DNA of 64,000 bases from Prorocentrum cordatum (Eukaryota; Sar; Dinophyceae; Prorocentrales; Prorocentraceae). The notes beneath the pieces were generated by a model. It saw only the letters and a program-made list of their open reading frames with translations, ran no database searches and was not told where the DNA came from. Of the stretch, positions 42,535-52,703 are shown one piece after another. Every line of letters starts with the position of its first letter. The first letter of the stretch is position 1. Location: assembly GCA_963575745.1 (NCBI GenBank), contig CAUYUJ010004532.1, positions 1 through 64,000 of the forward strand, written 5' to 3'. Position numbers and translations under genes: made by a program.

Positions 42535-42665
42535 TTGCTCGGCGTCGCCGGGCGGAGCCTGCTTGAGAGCCAGGGCCGCCTCCAGTGCCTCGGCGGTCTT
42601 CAGCTTGGCCACGCGCAGCTCCTCGGGCGCGTCCTCCTCGCGGCCGCCCGCGGGAGCGACACCCC
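42535..42665 (-). CDS. Exon of the helical-repeat protein family
   Basis: The minus-strand frame reads 'APEELRVAKLKTAEALEAAL' and 'ALKQAPPGDAEQ', followed directly by 'gtttgtgg', a canonical GT 5' splice site in phase 0. Joining to 42397 gives '...GDAEQ' + 'QAPPGDV...' across a 137-bp intron (42398-42534), which is CAAT/CAAC-rich and so unlike the exons. The upstream limit of the exon is not defined; the frame is open to about 42700. Confidence 0.6.
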
Positions 42666-42829
42666 CCGGACAGCGACGGACCTCCGATGGCCGCGCGCCT
42701 GCTGCGGCCATCCCACACCTCCCCCTGCGACGACGTGGTGCTTCGCAGTCGATGCGTGCCTTCTCAACTTCGACCTCGTGGGGTCCGTCATCGGGCCCCG
42801 GGTACCGTCAAGCATGGCTACGGGACGAA

Positions 42830-43218
<389 letters not shown>

Positions 43219-43557
43219 GAAGCGGTCGGGACCTCTTGGGCCGCGCTTTGAAAACGCACATCGCCGATGTCTGGGGCAGCGGCTCCCCGCGCTGGGGTTT
43301 GCACCCCCCGCGCCCCCCGGAGACCCTCCGTGGCAAATCACGGAGGGCCTCCCATGCTGTCCTGCTGGCTCCTGCGACTCAGCGCCAATCGACGCTGCAT
43401 CGACGCTCATCGACGCCCAGTCGGCGCCTCCTCATCGATTGCCAGGCTCTGGCGTGCGCTGGTGCACCCCGAGGACGGAATGCCGAGCACACGCGCTGCT
43501 CGACGGCCGCGCACCAGAGGCCACCGTCGGCGAAGGGTTAGCTTCCCGCGCGCGGCC

Positions 43558-43622
43558 CGCTCCTCGACCCCGAGGGCCGCCTGCAGCGCCTCCAGGGCCT
43601 CCTGCTTCGAATCCTCGGGAGG
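43558..43622 (-). CDS. Exon of the helical-repeat protein family
   Basis: The minus strand reads 'PPEDSKQEALEALQAALGVE' followed by 'ERAAR', directly after an AGG (plus TCC) array; 'cctcccgag' before 'gattcg' could be the acceptor. It contains one full repeat unit of the family. The donor site is not clear. Confidence 0.5.
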
Positions 43623-43627
43623 ACGCC

Positions 43628-43708
43628 CACCTCCTCCTCCTCCTCCTCCTCCTCCTCCTCCTCCTCCTCCTCCTCCTCCTCCTCCTCCTCCTCCTCCTCC
43701 TCCTCCTC
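43628..43708. repeat. TCC array
   Basis: About 80 bp of perfect 'tcc', adjoining the exon at 43558-43622. Confidence 0.97.
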
Positions 43709-44199
43709 ACAGGGGGGCGACGAAGGATCCGTGATGCGATGATCGCGGGTCGAACGAAGCTCGAGGCTGGGATCCTTGCGCCGCCTGCGGCATCCGCAGG
43801 CCCGTTGCTCGCAGGGAGGGCGAGTTGAGATAGCGGCGGCCTGAGATCGGCTTCGGGAGCCCTCCTCAGGTCCAAACGCACCAGTGTTCCGAGCTGCGTC
43901 CAGCTGTGGCGACGATGGCCCCCCCCCGAAGGCCAACGACCGTTGTCTCAACTCGTCGTCCTCTGAGCTTCGGGCCCCAGGACAATCAGAGATCGCCTCG
44001 GGGCCAACCCCTTAAGGTCAAGAGCTTTTGCTCAGCGTGTCGCGGCGACGGGATCCTGGAAAAGGTTCTGGACGTCGACGCCTGCGGATCGGGCAGTGGA
44101 CAGCCTGTCGCGCCGGAGCGTGGTGTGCCAGCACCGGCGGAGCGAGACGCGAACCAACAGGAGAGCGTGCTTTTTTTTTCCAGGGCGATAACGGGCGTT

Positions 44200-44250
44200 C
44201 CCAGACATCCGACGTCTCGATTTTTTCGAGACGCGGGCCCCCGACCACCA
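44200..44250 (+). mobile_element. Family 1 inverted-repeat element, 5' fragment
   Basis: About 50 bp beginning 'cccagacatccgacgtctcg' and continuing through 'cgagacgcgggcccccgacc', then switching to unrelated sequence. A truncated copy. Confidence 0.75.
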
Positions 44251-44647
44251 CTGGAAATGGAGGGCAAATCCAGGCCTTCGGGTTGGGTTGGCCTGGTTTG
44301 GTGGGTGGTGATCCTGGGGGGCCTGCTGGGGGCCTCCTGGGGGCCTCCAGGGGGCCTCCCTGGGGGGCCTCCTGGCGGTCTCTTGCGGGGCCTGCTGGGG
44401 GGCCTCTTGGGGGGGCTTCTTGGGGGCCTCTTGGGGGGACCTCCTGGGGAGGGGCCTCTGGGGGCCCAGACATCCGACGTCTCGATTTTTTCGAGACGCG
44501 GGCCCCCGACCTCCCGACCACTTCCCCGGGACCGGTTTTCCATCCCGAGTCGTTTTTTGACGGTCCCGAGGCCCGGCGAGGGCCCCGAGAGGCAAAAAAC
44601 TATGCAAAACCTCTGTCTCGATTTTTTCGAGACGCCCGATGTCTGGG
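44246..44647 (+). repeat. Segmental duplication of about 400 bp, copy 1
   Basis: From 'accactggaaatggagggca' through a G-rich 'gggggcctcc' repeat to the end of a family 1 element. The same succession occurs at 45527-45927 with small differences. Confidence 0.85.
44465..44647 (+). mobile_element. Family 1 inverted-repeat element, intact copy
   Basis: 183 bp with terminal inverted repeats of about 35 bp: 'cccagacatc' then a self-complementary 'gtctcgattttttcgagac' at the left, and at the right the same palindrome followed by 'gcccgatgtctggg'. Each end can therefore fold on its own as well as pair with the other end. No coding capacity. Other full-length copies: 45745-45927, 50989-51171, and the split one at 13240-13282/19547-19688. 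Confidence 0.85.
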
Positions 44648-44766
44648 TTACTGGGGGGAGTGGGAAAGGGAGGGGGCCGGCAACGCCACGTTTCGCGCCG
44701 GCGCTGTCTGAGAACGTCCGGGAACTGCCGAAGCCAACTCGGAGGCCAACGCGAGGATGGGGGACC

Positions 44767-44827
44767 CATCCAGCTGCTCAAGCTTTTCGATGCGTGGGCC
44801 CCGGAGGTCCGGACCACTTCCCCGCCT
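44767..44827 (+). mobile_element. Diverged family 1 copy, left part (interrupted)
   Basis: The sequence 'gcttttcgatgcgtgggccc' followed by 'ccggaccacttcccc' matches the left half of family 1. Its right half resumes at 45080 after the family 3 element, so family 3 inserted into a family 1 relative. Confidence 0.65.
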
Positions 44828-45079
44828 TGACTCCAAATCCGCCCTACTTTGGTTTTTTTTCCAACGTAAAATGGCGTCGGAAATCCACCTATAAGAAGCC
44901 GAAGAAGAGGGCGGAAATTTCTGCACCCAACATAAAATAGGGCGGAAATGCACAGAAGTACGGCGGAAACAGCAACAGAAAAGTAGGGCGGAAATTGGCA
45001 TCAGCTGGGCTTGAAAAGTAAGGCGGAAATTCCAAGCCCTACTTACGAATTTCCCCAAAGTAGGGCGGATCCGGAGTCA
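44828..45079 (+). mobile_element. Family 3 inverted-repeat element, copy 1
   Basis: 252 bp starting 'tgactccaaatccgccctac' and ending 'gtagggcggatccggagtca', terminal inverted repeats of about 25 bp. The inside carries several 'agtagggcggaaat' repeats. A second copy of exactly 252 bp in opposite orientation is at 49955-50206. Less GC-rich than its surroundings, no ORF, MITE-like. Confidence 0.85.
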
Positions 45080-45206
45080 GGGCAGGGCCGGTTTTTCGTC
45101 CTGAGTTGTTTTTTTGACGGTCCCGAGGCCCGGCGAGGGCCCCCGGAGGCCGAAAACTGCCCAGAACCGCTGCTCCAATTTTTTCGGAGCGTCGGATCTC
45201 TGGGGA
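45080..45206 (+). mobile_element. Diverged family 1 copy, right part (interrupted)
   Basis: Contains 'gacggtcccgaggcccggcg', 'aattttttcggagcg' and 'tcggatctctgggg', the right half of a family 1 relative whose left half is at 44767-44827. Confidence 0.65.
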
Positions 45207-45526
45207 GGGGGGTGGCTGCATGGGGCCGATGACGGCCACCACCGCGAGACAGGAGAAAACGCTCTCCGGATCCTGACCGTTGCCAGGACGGGCCGTATGG
45301 GAGCCGCCTCACCCCGTCACCGCGTGGGTTGGGGGTCAGAATTCTTAGGGATGCTTCTCGGGGTCTCTTCGGAGCGCTCTTGGGGGCCTCTTGGGGGCCT
45401 CTTGTGACTACCTACCAGACCACCCCAATCCAACCCGAAGGCACGAATTTGACTCGAACCTCGGGATGGGGGGGGGGGGGATACGGGGCCCATGAGTGTT
45501 TTCAATGTTCCCCGACCCCCCCCCCA

Positions 45527-45927
45527 CACCACTGGAAATGGAGGGCAAATCCAGGCCTTCGGGTTGGGTTGGCCTGGTTTGGTGGGTGGTGATCCTGGGG
45601 GGCCTGCTGGGGGCCTCCTGGGGGCCTCCTGGGGGCCTCCCTGGGGGCCTCCTGGCGGTCTCTTGCGGGGCCTGCTGGGGGGCCTCTTGGGGGGGCTTCT
45701 TGGGGGCCTCTTGGGGGGACCTCTTGGGGAGGGGCCTCTGGGGGCCCAGACATCCGACGTCTCGATTTTTTCGAGACGCGGGCCCCCGACCTCCCGACCA
45801 CTTCCCCGGGACCGGTTTTTCATCCCGAATCGTTTTTTGACGGTCCCGAGGCCCAGCGAGGGCCCCGAGAGGCCAAAAACTATGAAAATCCTCTGTCTCG
45901 ATTTTTTCGAGACGCCCGATGTCTGGA
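45527..45927 (+). repeat. Segmental duplication copy 2 with family 1 element
   Basis: Partner of 44246-44647. Its family 1 element (45745-45927) has the same length but one terminal base changed ('gtctggag'). Confidence 0.85.
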
Positions 45928-47455
45928 GGGGGAGCTCTTGGGGGGGAGCCTCTGGGGGGCCTCCGCCTCCCGGGGCTGCCGCACGAGGGAGCGGCGGCCG
46001 CGGCGCGGTGGCCGCGCGCGGGCCGCCGAGGCGGCACGCTTCTCGCGCGGGGAGCGAGGGACCTCACGCGCGGCCCCGCGCGGGGGGCCTGAGCGCAAAC
46101 GCCCGCGCAGTCGAGCGCGTTTCCCTGCACCGCTCCACCGCGCACCGTGCAGCGTCCCGGCATTCCTGCAGGGCTACCACGGCATGTGCTCAGAACCCAG
46201 GGGCAAAAACCATGCTCTTAGAGCAAAGCCCGATGCATGTAAACAAGACAATCTCAGCCAGAAATGTTCCAAGAACATTTCGTGCAAAACACGAACGGTT
46301 CGTAGAGCAATACTTGGTGGGCCTATGGGCAAGCCAGCACGCTTCGCCACTTCGCCACTGCTTGACCACGCACCAAGATCGACCCTGGCCAGGCCCATCC
46401 CCAGACATGATCGCGTCGATAAAACATCGGGACGGAAATCTGTCGAATCTGTCGTACCTTTCGACTTCTGGGGGCCCTCGCCGGGCCCTGGGGAAAGGGC
46501 CGAGATTTCTGGGGACCCTGCATCATGGGGCCGGAGAAATATCGGAACGGAAATTGTTGCAGTTTTCGGCCTCCGGGGCCGTCAAGAAAGACGCAGGCTG
46601 AGAAACCCGTCCTGGGGAAAGGGTCGAGACTTCTGGGGGCCCCGCATAGGAAAAATCAAGACATCGGATCTCTGGGGATCGATCCTGGCCAGGCCCATTT
46701 GGTGAGCTGGGTTTCGTCATTTGGCGCAAGGGGGGGAGGGGGGGGGGGGTCCGGCTCTCGTCCCGTAGTCAATACCTCCGATTGAATCATCTTGAAATTT
46801 TCAACATAGCTTACAATTCAACATTTGAGCCTCATGAGGCGTGAAACTGGTAAACAAACTCATTCTAACAGAGGCTGCGCAGAGGCTGCGCGGGGCTGCG
46901 CCAAGGCTATGCGTGATTGTGCGGGGCTGTGCCAGGATTACTATGGATCACATATTCATGATTCCACAAGGCCGTCGGTGGCATAACAGGGGAGGGCCCA
47001 ACCGGAGGCATGCTTTTTGGCGATCGGGTCCGGCGCCCCTGAGCCCTTTCGTTATGGTTCCAGAAGAATAGCAGGAAAAAGTTCGCACAGTTGCACACAT
47101 CAACGATTCGAGTTTCTACGGGGGGGGGGGGCGCCGGCCCCCGTAGTTCGTCCGATCGACTGAAGCAGGTGCCAAAATCAGCCCATAACTTCTCTACGGG
47201 GGGGGGGGGGGGGGGGGGGGTTCCGCCGAAAGCAAAAAAATAATAATAAAAGAACGACCACTTGGGCCCCATATCGGCCAAGATGATCGGCCAGGAAGGC
47301 CGATCATCCCGGCCCGGCCCAGCCAGAAGGCAGGCCACATGCGCACGCCGATCTTGTGCCCAGGGTTGGCCTGGTCAGGATCCGCATCAGTGCAGGTGTA
47401 CAGTTGGCGCCCCCCAGGGTAAGACGAAACCAGGATTAAGATGACATCGGGTGAT
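45928..47455. other. No gene seen; poly-G runs and a diverged family 1 relative
   Basis: The left part is GC-rich. At about 46545-46677 a reversed, diverged family 1 relative is recognisable ('ttcggcctccggggccgtcaa' in shortened form, 'catcggatctctgggg'). G runs occur near 46730-46750, 47116-47130 and 47198-47220 (about 20 Gs). No coding frame supported. Confidence 0.45.
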
Positions 47456-47462
47456 GACAAGT

Positions 47463-49405
47463 CTAGAATCTCTGCGATCCAGCGGCTCTGGAGGATGTAT
47501 CGGGCGCCGCAGCCTTCTCAGAGCGTTCTGGAACGCTCTGGGCTCGTTCCGGAACGCTCTGGAACGCGTTTATCATCGTCCTAGCCCCATCCGACGAGTC
47601 CTCCACATTCAAGGCTACCTCCAATGCCTCTGCGGCCTTCTGCCGGACAATAAGCATCTCCTCAGGCGTCGTCTGCTCGAGGTTCGAGGCTGCCTTCGGT
47701 GCCTCCGATGCTGTCTGCGTCGATTCCTCTGGACCCTTCTCTCGCTCGACATCGCCAGGCGGAGTCTGCTTGAGGTTCAAGGCTGCCACCAATGCCTCGG
47801 TGGTCTTCTGCTTGGCGTCCCGCTCCTCTCCAGGAGCCTCCACGTTCAAGGCTGCCTGTAATGCCTCGAGGGCTGTCTGCTTCGCCTCCTCTGGACTCTT
47901 CTCTTGCTCGACCTCGCTGGGCGCGGTCTGCTCGACGCTCAAGGCTTCCTCCACTTCCTCGCCTCCCTTCTGCTTGCCTTCCTGCACCTCCTCGGACGCG
48001 GCCATCCGCTTTGCACCTTCCGACGAACTCTTGTTTTTCTCACCCCCACCAAGCGCATCCTGCTTGAGGTTCAACGAGTCATCGCGTGTTGCTGCTTGCT
48101 GTGCCCTCGATGCTGTCTGCGTCGATTCCTCTGGACCCTTCTCTCGCTCGACATCGCCAGGCGGAGTCTGCTTGAGGTTCAAGGCTGCCACCAATGCCTC
48201 GGTGGTCTTCTGCTTGGCGTCCCGCTCCTCTCCAGGAGCCTCCACGTTCAAGGCTGCCTGTAATGCCTCGAGGGCTGTCTGCTTCGCCTCCTCTGGACTC
48301 CTCTCTTGCTCGACCTCGCTGGGCGCGGTCTGCTCGACGCTCAAGGTGCCAGGCGGAGTCTGCTTGAGGTTCAAGGCTGCCACCAATGCCTCGGTGGTCG
48401 TCTGCTTGGCGTCCCGCTCCTCTCCAGGAGCCTCCACGTTCAAGGCTGCCTGTAATGCCTCGAGGGCTGCCTGCTTCGCCTCCTCTGGACTCTTCTCTTG
48501 CTCGACCTCGCTGGGCGCGGTCTGCTCGACGCTCAAGGCTTCCTCCACTTCCTCGCCTCCCTTCTGCTTGCCTTCCTGCCCCTCCTCGGACGCGGCCATC
48601 CGCTTTGCACCTTCCGACGAACTCTTGTTTTTCTCACCCCCACCAAGCGCACCCTGCTTGAGGTTCAACGAGTCATCACGTGTTGCTGCTTGCTGTGCCT
48701 CCGATGCTGTCTGCGTCGATTCCTCTGGACCCTTCTCTCGCTCGACATCGCCAGGCGGAGTCTGCTTGAGGTTCAAGGCTGCCACCAATGCCTCGGTGGT
48801 CTTCTGCTTGGCGTCCCGCTCCTCTCCAGGAGCCTCCACGTTCAAGGCTGCCTGTAATGCCTCGAGGGCTGTCTGCTTCGCCGCCTCTGGACTCTTCTCT
48901 TGCTCGACCTCGCTGGGCGCGGTCTGCTCGACGCTCAAGGCGCCAGGCGGAGTCTGCTTGAGGTTCAAGGCTGCCACCAATGCCTCGGTGGTCTTCTGCT
49001 TGGCGTCCCGCTCCTCTCCAGGAGCCTCCACGTTCAAGGCTGCCTGTAATGCCTCGAGGGCTGTCTGCTTCGCCTCCTCTGGACTCTTCTCTTGCTCGAC
49101 CTCAGTGGGCGGGGCTGGTGCGGCCTGCTTCGCCTCCTCCGGACTCTTCTCTTGTTCGACCTCGCTTGGCGGGGCCGTCGGGGCCTGCTTAGGATTCATG
49201 GCCGCCGCGAGTGCCTCGACAGCTGTCTGCTTGGCGTCCATCAGTTCAAGGTCCTCCTGGCTCAAGGCTGTCTCGAGCGCCTCCATGGCCGCCTGCTTTG
49301 CCTCCTCCAGCTCCTTTGACGGCTCGGAAGCACCAGGCTGAGACTGCTTGGGAGACACGGGTTCGTGAGACGCGTCCCTGGCCTCCTGCTTCCCGGAGAT
49401 CCTGC
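47463..49405 (-). CDS. Large exon of an Ala-rich helical-repeat protein
   Basis: Almost 650 codons open on the minus strand, ending in a stop at 47463. There is no ATG at the 5' end; instead 'cttaattttttgagacgcag' precedes it, a good acceptor, so this is a terminal exon. The protein is built from paired units of the form 'EEAKQTALEALQAALNVE' + 'DAKQKTTEALVAALNLKQ', joined by Pro/Glu/Ser linkers such as 'TPPGDVEREKGPEES' and a Gly/Lys/Ser linker. A higher-order unit of 198 residues (594 bp) is repeated in phase, about 2.5 copies. Each unit predicts an amphipathic helix of about 18 residues. The C-terminus leaves the repeat ('INAFQSVPERAQ'). Function unknown; scaffold or binding role is only a guess. 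In-frame maintenance of all repeats argues that it is translated. Confidence 0.75.
47755..49110 (-). repeat. 594-bp higher-order tandem repeat inside the exon
   Basis: The same phrases recur at offsets of 594 bp (for example at 47792, 48386 and 48980), with few substitutions. Within each unit a shorter repeat encoding the two-helix module occurs twice, once with a long and once with a short linker. Confidence 0.85.
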
Positions 49406-49554
49406 GTCTCAAAAAATTAAGACGCCGTGAAAAATCGCGCCTGGAGCCCTAGACCCCATCCTTCTGCGCCATTGTTCGAGCCGGATCGATCTGCGAGGGC
49501 CCTGGGGCCCGACGCGGTGCGAACACGCCGGGTTCGAACAAGATGGAGTCGCCA

Positions 49555-49792
49555 GGATCTCAGGGTTCGCAGCCTCCAGCTCCTCGTCGTCCACGCCCAA
49601 AGCTGCCCGCAGCGCCAGAATGGTCGCCTGCTTGTCTTCCGGGTTCGTGCGCCGCCTGCCGGGAGGCACGGACCGTGGCCGGCTCGACGCTGCCGCCAGC
49701 GCGCCCACGACCGCCTCCCTGGCATCCTCCAGCTCCCTCCCGCTCTCCGCCAGGGCCGCCTCCAGCGCCTCCACGGCTGCCTTCTTCGCCTC
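49555..49792 (-). CDS. Exon of the helical-repeat protein family
   Basis: The minus strand has 'cgttggtccgtgctgcag' as acceptor, then 'EAKKAAVEALEAALAESGRE', 'LEDAREAVVGALAAASS' and 'EDKQATILALRAALGVDDEE': three helical units with a basic Pro/Arg linker. It lies directly upstream (in transcription) of the 47.46-49.40 kb exon, separated by about 150 bp that would be an intron, so both probably belong to one gene. The donor is near 49555 but not certain. Confidence 0.65.
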
Positions 49793-49954
49793 CTGCAGCA
49801 CGGACCAACGAGAAGGCACGAGCATAGAAGCTTGCGGAGGTCCGCGCAACTTGCCTGGGTCCGCGCCGTATCCCCTTAGCCCACACCCCTGCCCGGGCGC
49901 CCGAAGCGCGCTGGGGGTGGCGCAGGAGGCGCCGTTCCCGGGTGTGGGGAACCC

Positions 49955-50206
49955 TGACTCCGGATCCGCCCTACTTTGGGGAAATTCGCAAGTAGGGCTT
50001 GGAATTTCCGCCTTACTTTTCAAACCCCGCTGATGCCAATTTCCGCCCTACTTTTCTGTTGCTGTTTCCGCCCTACTTCTGTGGATTTCCGCCCTATGTT
50101 ATGTTGGGTGCAGAAATTTCCGCCCTACTTTTTCGGCTTCTTATAGGTGGATTTCCGACGCAATTCTACGTTGGAAAATAAGCCAAATAGGGCGGATCTG
50201 GAGTCA
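49955..50206 (-). mobile_element. Family 3 inverted-repeat element, copy 2
   Basis: 252 bp from 'tgactccggatccgccctac' to 'atagggcggatctggagtca', the reverse orientation of the copy at 44828-45079 with modest divergence. Confidence 0.85.
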
Positions 50207-50215
50207 GGGAGGGGG

Positions 50216-50256
50216 GGTCCAGCGCCGATCCCAGAGATCCGCGCGGACCTCTGAAA
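50216..50256. mobile_element. Partial foldback-element relative
   Basis: 'gggtccagcgccgatcc' followed by 'gagatccgcgcggacctctg' resembles one arm of the foldback element at 41686-41892. Only about 40 bp remain. Confidence 0.5.
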
Positions 50257-50290
50257 GCCGAGGCCGGTGCAGCTATTGCTTGTCTCTCGC

Positions 50291-50411
50291 CATCGCTCGG
50301 GCGTCCATGCCCCCGTGCATTTTGCGATCTCGTGCGGGCATGTTTCGCTGAATGATCAAAGATGCTCCTCGATGGTCCTCCCCGAGAAAAAATGCACAAG
50401 TCCGAGCGATA
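50291..50411. mobile_element. Small inverted-repeat element, family 2, copy 2
   Basis: 121 bp with ends 'catcgctcgggcgt' and 'aagtccgagcgata', aligned throughout with 11529-11649, including 'gatggtcctc' and 'gagaaaaaatgcac' near the right end. Confidence 0.75.
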
Positions 50412-50414
50412 CCA

Positions 50415-50985
50415 AGGTTTCGATCTCTCTGGGGGAGCAGGAAGATCTGTGAGGGGGCGCGAGCGGCCTTGCTTCTTCCCTGCGCGCACGGCTGGACGGA
50501 GGGCTCCGCCCCTGGAGACGAGAACCGGGGGCACGACATTTAGGTCGGGCCTGTCCCCCTTACAGGCGGATTTTGGACGAACAATATAAATGCCCCAGGA
50601 AATGCCCCAAGATAGCCACAAATAGTCTTAGAATCGTCCCCAGATCATTTTTTGACTATCTTCGAATGTTCCTTCTGTAGAGGGAAAAGCCCGACTTGAC
50701 ACTACATGGGAGGATACTTGGGGGCAGTTCGTGGAGGCGGCACTGGGCGGCAACAGACGTGGTGCACTACTTGGGGCCAGTACATGCTGGCAACACTTGG
50801 GGGGCACCACACGTCGTTCATTTCTGATCGCGCTCATTTCTAAATGTGCGCCTTTCGAGTTGTTCCTGGCCCCCGAGTGGCCAGGAAGAGGCCCAGGATA
50901 CGGCAATCAGAAATGAAAGGGCCTCGGCCCCCCAAAAATCGAAGAGCCTGCGAATAGTTGGACATGAGCAATGTGCACATGCTGG
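50415..50985. other. No gene seen
   Basis: Mixed sequence. The phrase 'cttgggggca' and variants recur loosely here and again at about 51177-51235. No coding frame supported. Confidence 0.4.
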
Positions 50986-50988
50986 CAA

Positions 50989-51171
50989 CCCAGACATCCG
51001 ACGTCTCGATTTTTTCGAGACGCGGGCCCCCGACCTCCCGACCACTTCCCCGGGACCGGTTTTCCATCCCGAGTCGTTTTTTGACGGTCCCGAGGCCCAG
51101 CGAGGGCCCCGAGAGGCCAAAAACTATGCAAAACCTCTGTCTCGATTTTTTCGAGACGCCCGATGTCTGGG
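50989..51171 (+). mobile_element. Family 1 inverted-repeat element, intact copy
   Basis: 183 bp, nearly identical to 44465-44647 and also complete at both ends ('cccagacatc' and 'gatgtctggg'). Flanks are unrelated to the other copies, which confirms the element limits. Confidence 0.85.
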
Positions 51172-51354
51172 AATACTTGGGGGGCAATGCTTGGGGGCAG
51201 CACCTGGGGGGGGCAATGCCCGGGGGCAGCATCTTGGGGCACGGCACGGCGGGCGGCGCCTCTTTGCCCCTGCAGCCGCCCCCCCCCCCCACTCTCACCT
51301 GTGCTGCAGGCGCGGGGTTCTGCGTGTCTGCACCAGCCAGGTACGATGTGACAC

Positions 51355-51490
51355 CCTCCTCCTCCTCCTCCTCCTCCTCCTCCTCCTCCTCCTCCTCCTC
51401 CTCCTCCTCCTCCTCCTCCTCCTCTTACTCCTCCTCCTCTTCCTCTTACTCCTCCTCCTCTTCCTCCTCCTCCTCCTCCTCCTCCTCCAT
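51355..51490. repeat. TCC array
   Basis: About 135 bp of 'tcc' with two 'tcttac' interruptions. Confidence 0.97.
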
Positions 51491-52242
51491 GAGAAATCCT
51501 GGGGCGCATGACTCGTCGATATTCCTGGGCGCCCAGGTGTCCTGGAGCTCCTGCGAGTCCCCTGGGGCCCACCGGGGGAGGACCAGCAGCCGCAAGGCAT
51601 GTGCTGGCAGGCCGATGCCTCCCTCGATGTGCCTGCCGTGTCCTCCCCGGCCCTGCCCCGAGGCGCCTCCTGGCCGGGATTCCCCGGCGAACACGGCCTG
51701 GGAGAGCTCCAAGCAATACACCACCAGCAGCCCTGGCCAGGCCCATCCTGAGCCCTGGACGCGGCCACGAGGTCCCCCCAGGAGGCTCAAGGAGGCGAAC
51801 CCGAAGCGAAGGGCGTCGGCATCGGCACCGCGCGGGGCAGCAGCAACAGCAGCACGCGCAGCCCGAGGCAGCACCGTGGCCAGCGTGAGGGGAGCGTGGG
51901 CGCGAATTAATGGGGGCCGATCAATCAGGAGGGGGTTGAGAAGTGCCCTGTTCGGGCCCCAGGGCCCCCCCCTGGGGCCCGAAAAGGGCCCCTTGAGGGG
52001 CCCTGCAGGGCCCCTTTTCTGCAGCCCTCGCTGCCCCGATCGGTCGACCCCCCGTTGCGCGTCCTCCGAAGAGCAAATCACGGTGGAGGCGTTTGTTCAG
52101 GAATAGTCCCAGGAGGCTTCAGACCCTGGAGGGTTCCGTATCACCCTGGCTCCTTATCTGGTGAGGGCGGCGGTGACACCCATGGCCGATCCACGATTGG
52201 AGTTGCACTGGTTTCCAGACCCTGGGTTCCTTATCGAAGGGT
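51491..52242. other. GC-rich flank; unassigned minus ORF
   Basis: A minus-strand frame is open over about 200 codons (51446-52081) and includes a moderately hydrophobic stretch 'WPGLLVVYCLELSQAVFAG', but it has no recognisable domain and ends in the translated TCC array. Palindromic 'gggccccttgaggggccc'-type sequence lies at about 51940-52015. I do not call a gene. Confidence 0.35.
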
Positions 52243-52247
52243 TCCTT
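52243..52247. repeat. Target-site duplication (left), TCCTT
   Basis: The 5 bp before the 3' LTR are identical to the 5 bp after the 5' LTR (62635-62639). Five-base duplications are typical of Copia integrases. Confidence 0.9.
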
Positions 52248-52429
52248 GGTCGAATGAGCGGATCGGCGTCAGCCACGCAGTAGCTACAAGGAGAATCACC
52301 TTTTCCACCGGGCGCAGCGGCGCCAATATCCTCATCAGTACGAGAAAAGAAGCACTGGCTGGCCGCCTTGAGCACAGGCGGCAACGGAACGGAGAGGCTC
52401 GAGGGGGACGCTGCTTATACACTTTGACT
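52248..52429 (-). repeat. 3' LTR, 182 bp
   Basis: Direct repeat of 62453-62634 with one visible mismatch ('cactggctgg' here, 'cactgcctgg' there). In element orientation it starts AGTCAAAG and ends ATTCGACC, lacking the usual TG...CA ends. A TATA-like 'gtgtataagc' lies close to its 5' end. Confidence 0.95.
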
Positions 52430-52703
52430 CTGGCACCATCTCCAACTCGCAAGTATCGTCGGAGAAGCACCATGCTCGCAGACGTGATACAAGAGCGGTC
52501 GTCCACGAGCAATCACAGCATCACCCCAAAATCAACTTAGTAGTCCAGGCCGGACCACACAGACTTCAGCCGACCTCGAAGAGGCAAGCTGACAAGCCTA
52601 CACAGGCAACAGCGCACTGCAGCACTCACTGTGAAGCCCACCGCACATGTGTCCACGCGGCTAGGCTCACAAAAGATAATTATGACAAAAGAGAAATCCC
52701 TCA
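52430..52703 (-). other. 3' untranslated region of the Copia element
   Basis: About 270 bp between the Pol stop and the 3' LTR. The sequence just before the LTR on the element strand ('gagttggagatggtgccag') is only moderately purine-rich, so the polypurine tract is weak or atypical. Confidence 0.6.

Noticed and set aside
46545-46677. Independent new inverted-repeat element
   Set aside because: Its phrases match the interior of family 1 in reverse orientation; it is a diverged, end-less relative and not a separate family.
47755-49110. Possible CRISPR-like regular repeat
   Set aside because: The repeat is a 594-bp coding tandem repeat with no spacer structure, in a eukaryotic context.
47770-49341. 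523-codon plus-strand ORF rich in Cys, Ser, Phe
   Set aside because: Antisense shadow of the minus-strand helical-repeat exon. The minus-strand protein has recurring amphipathic helices and related exons with splice sites elsewhere; the plus-strand translation has neither.
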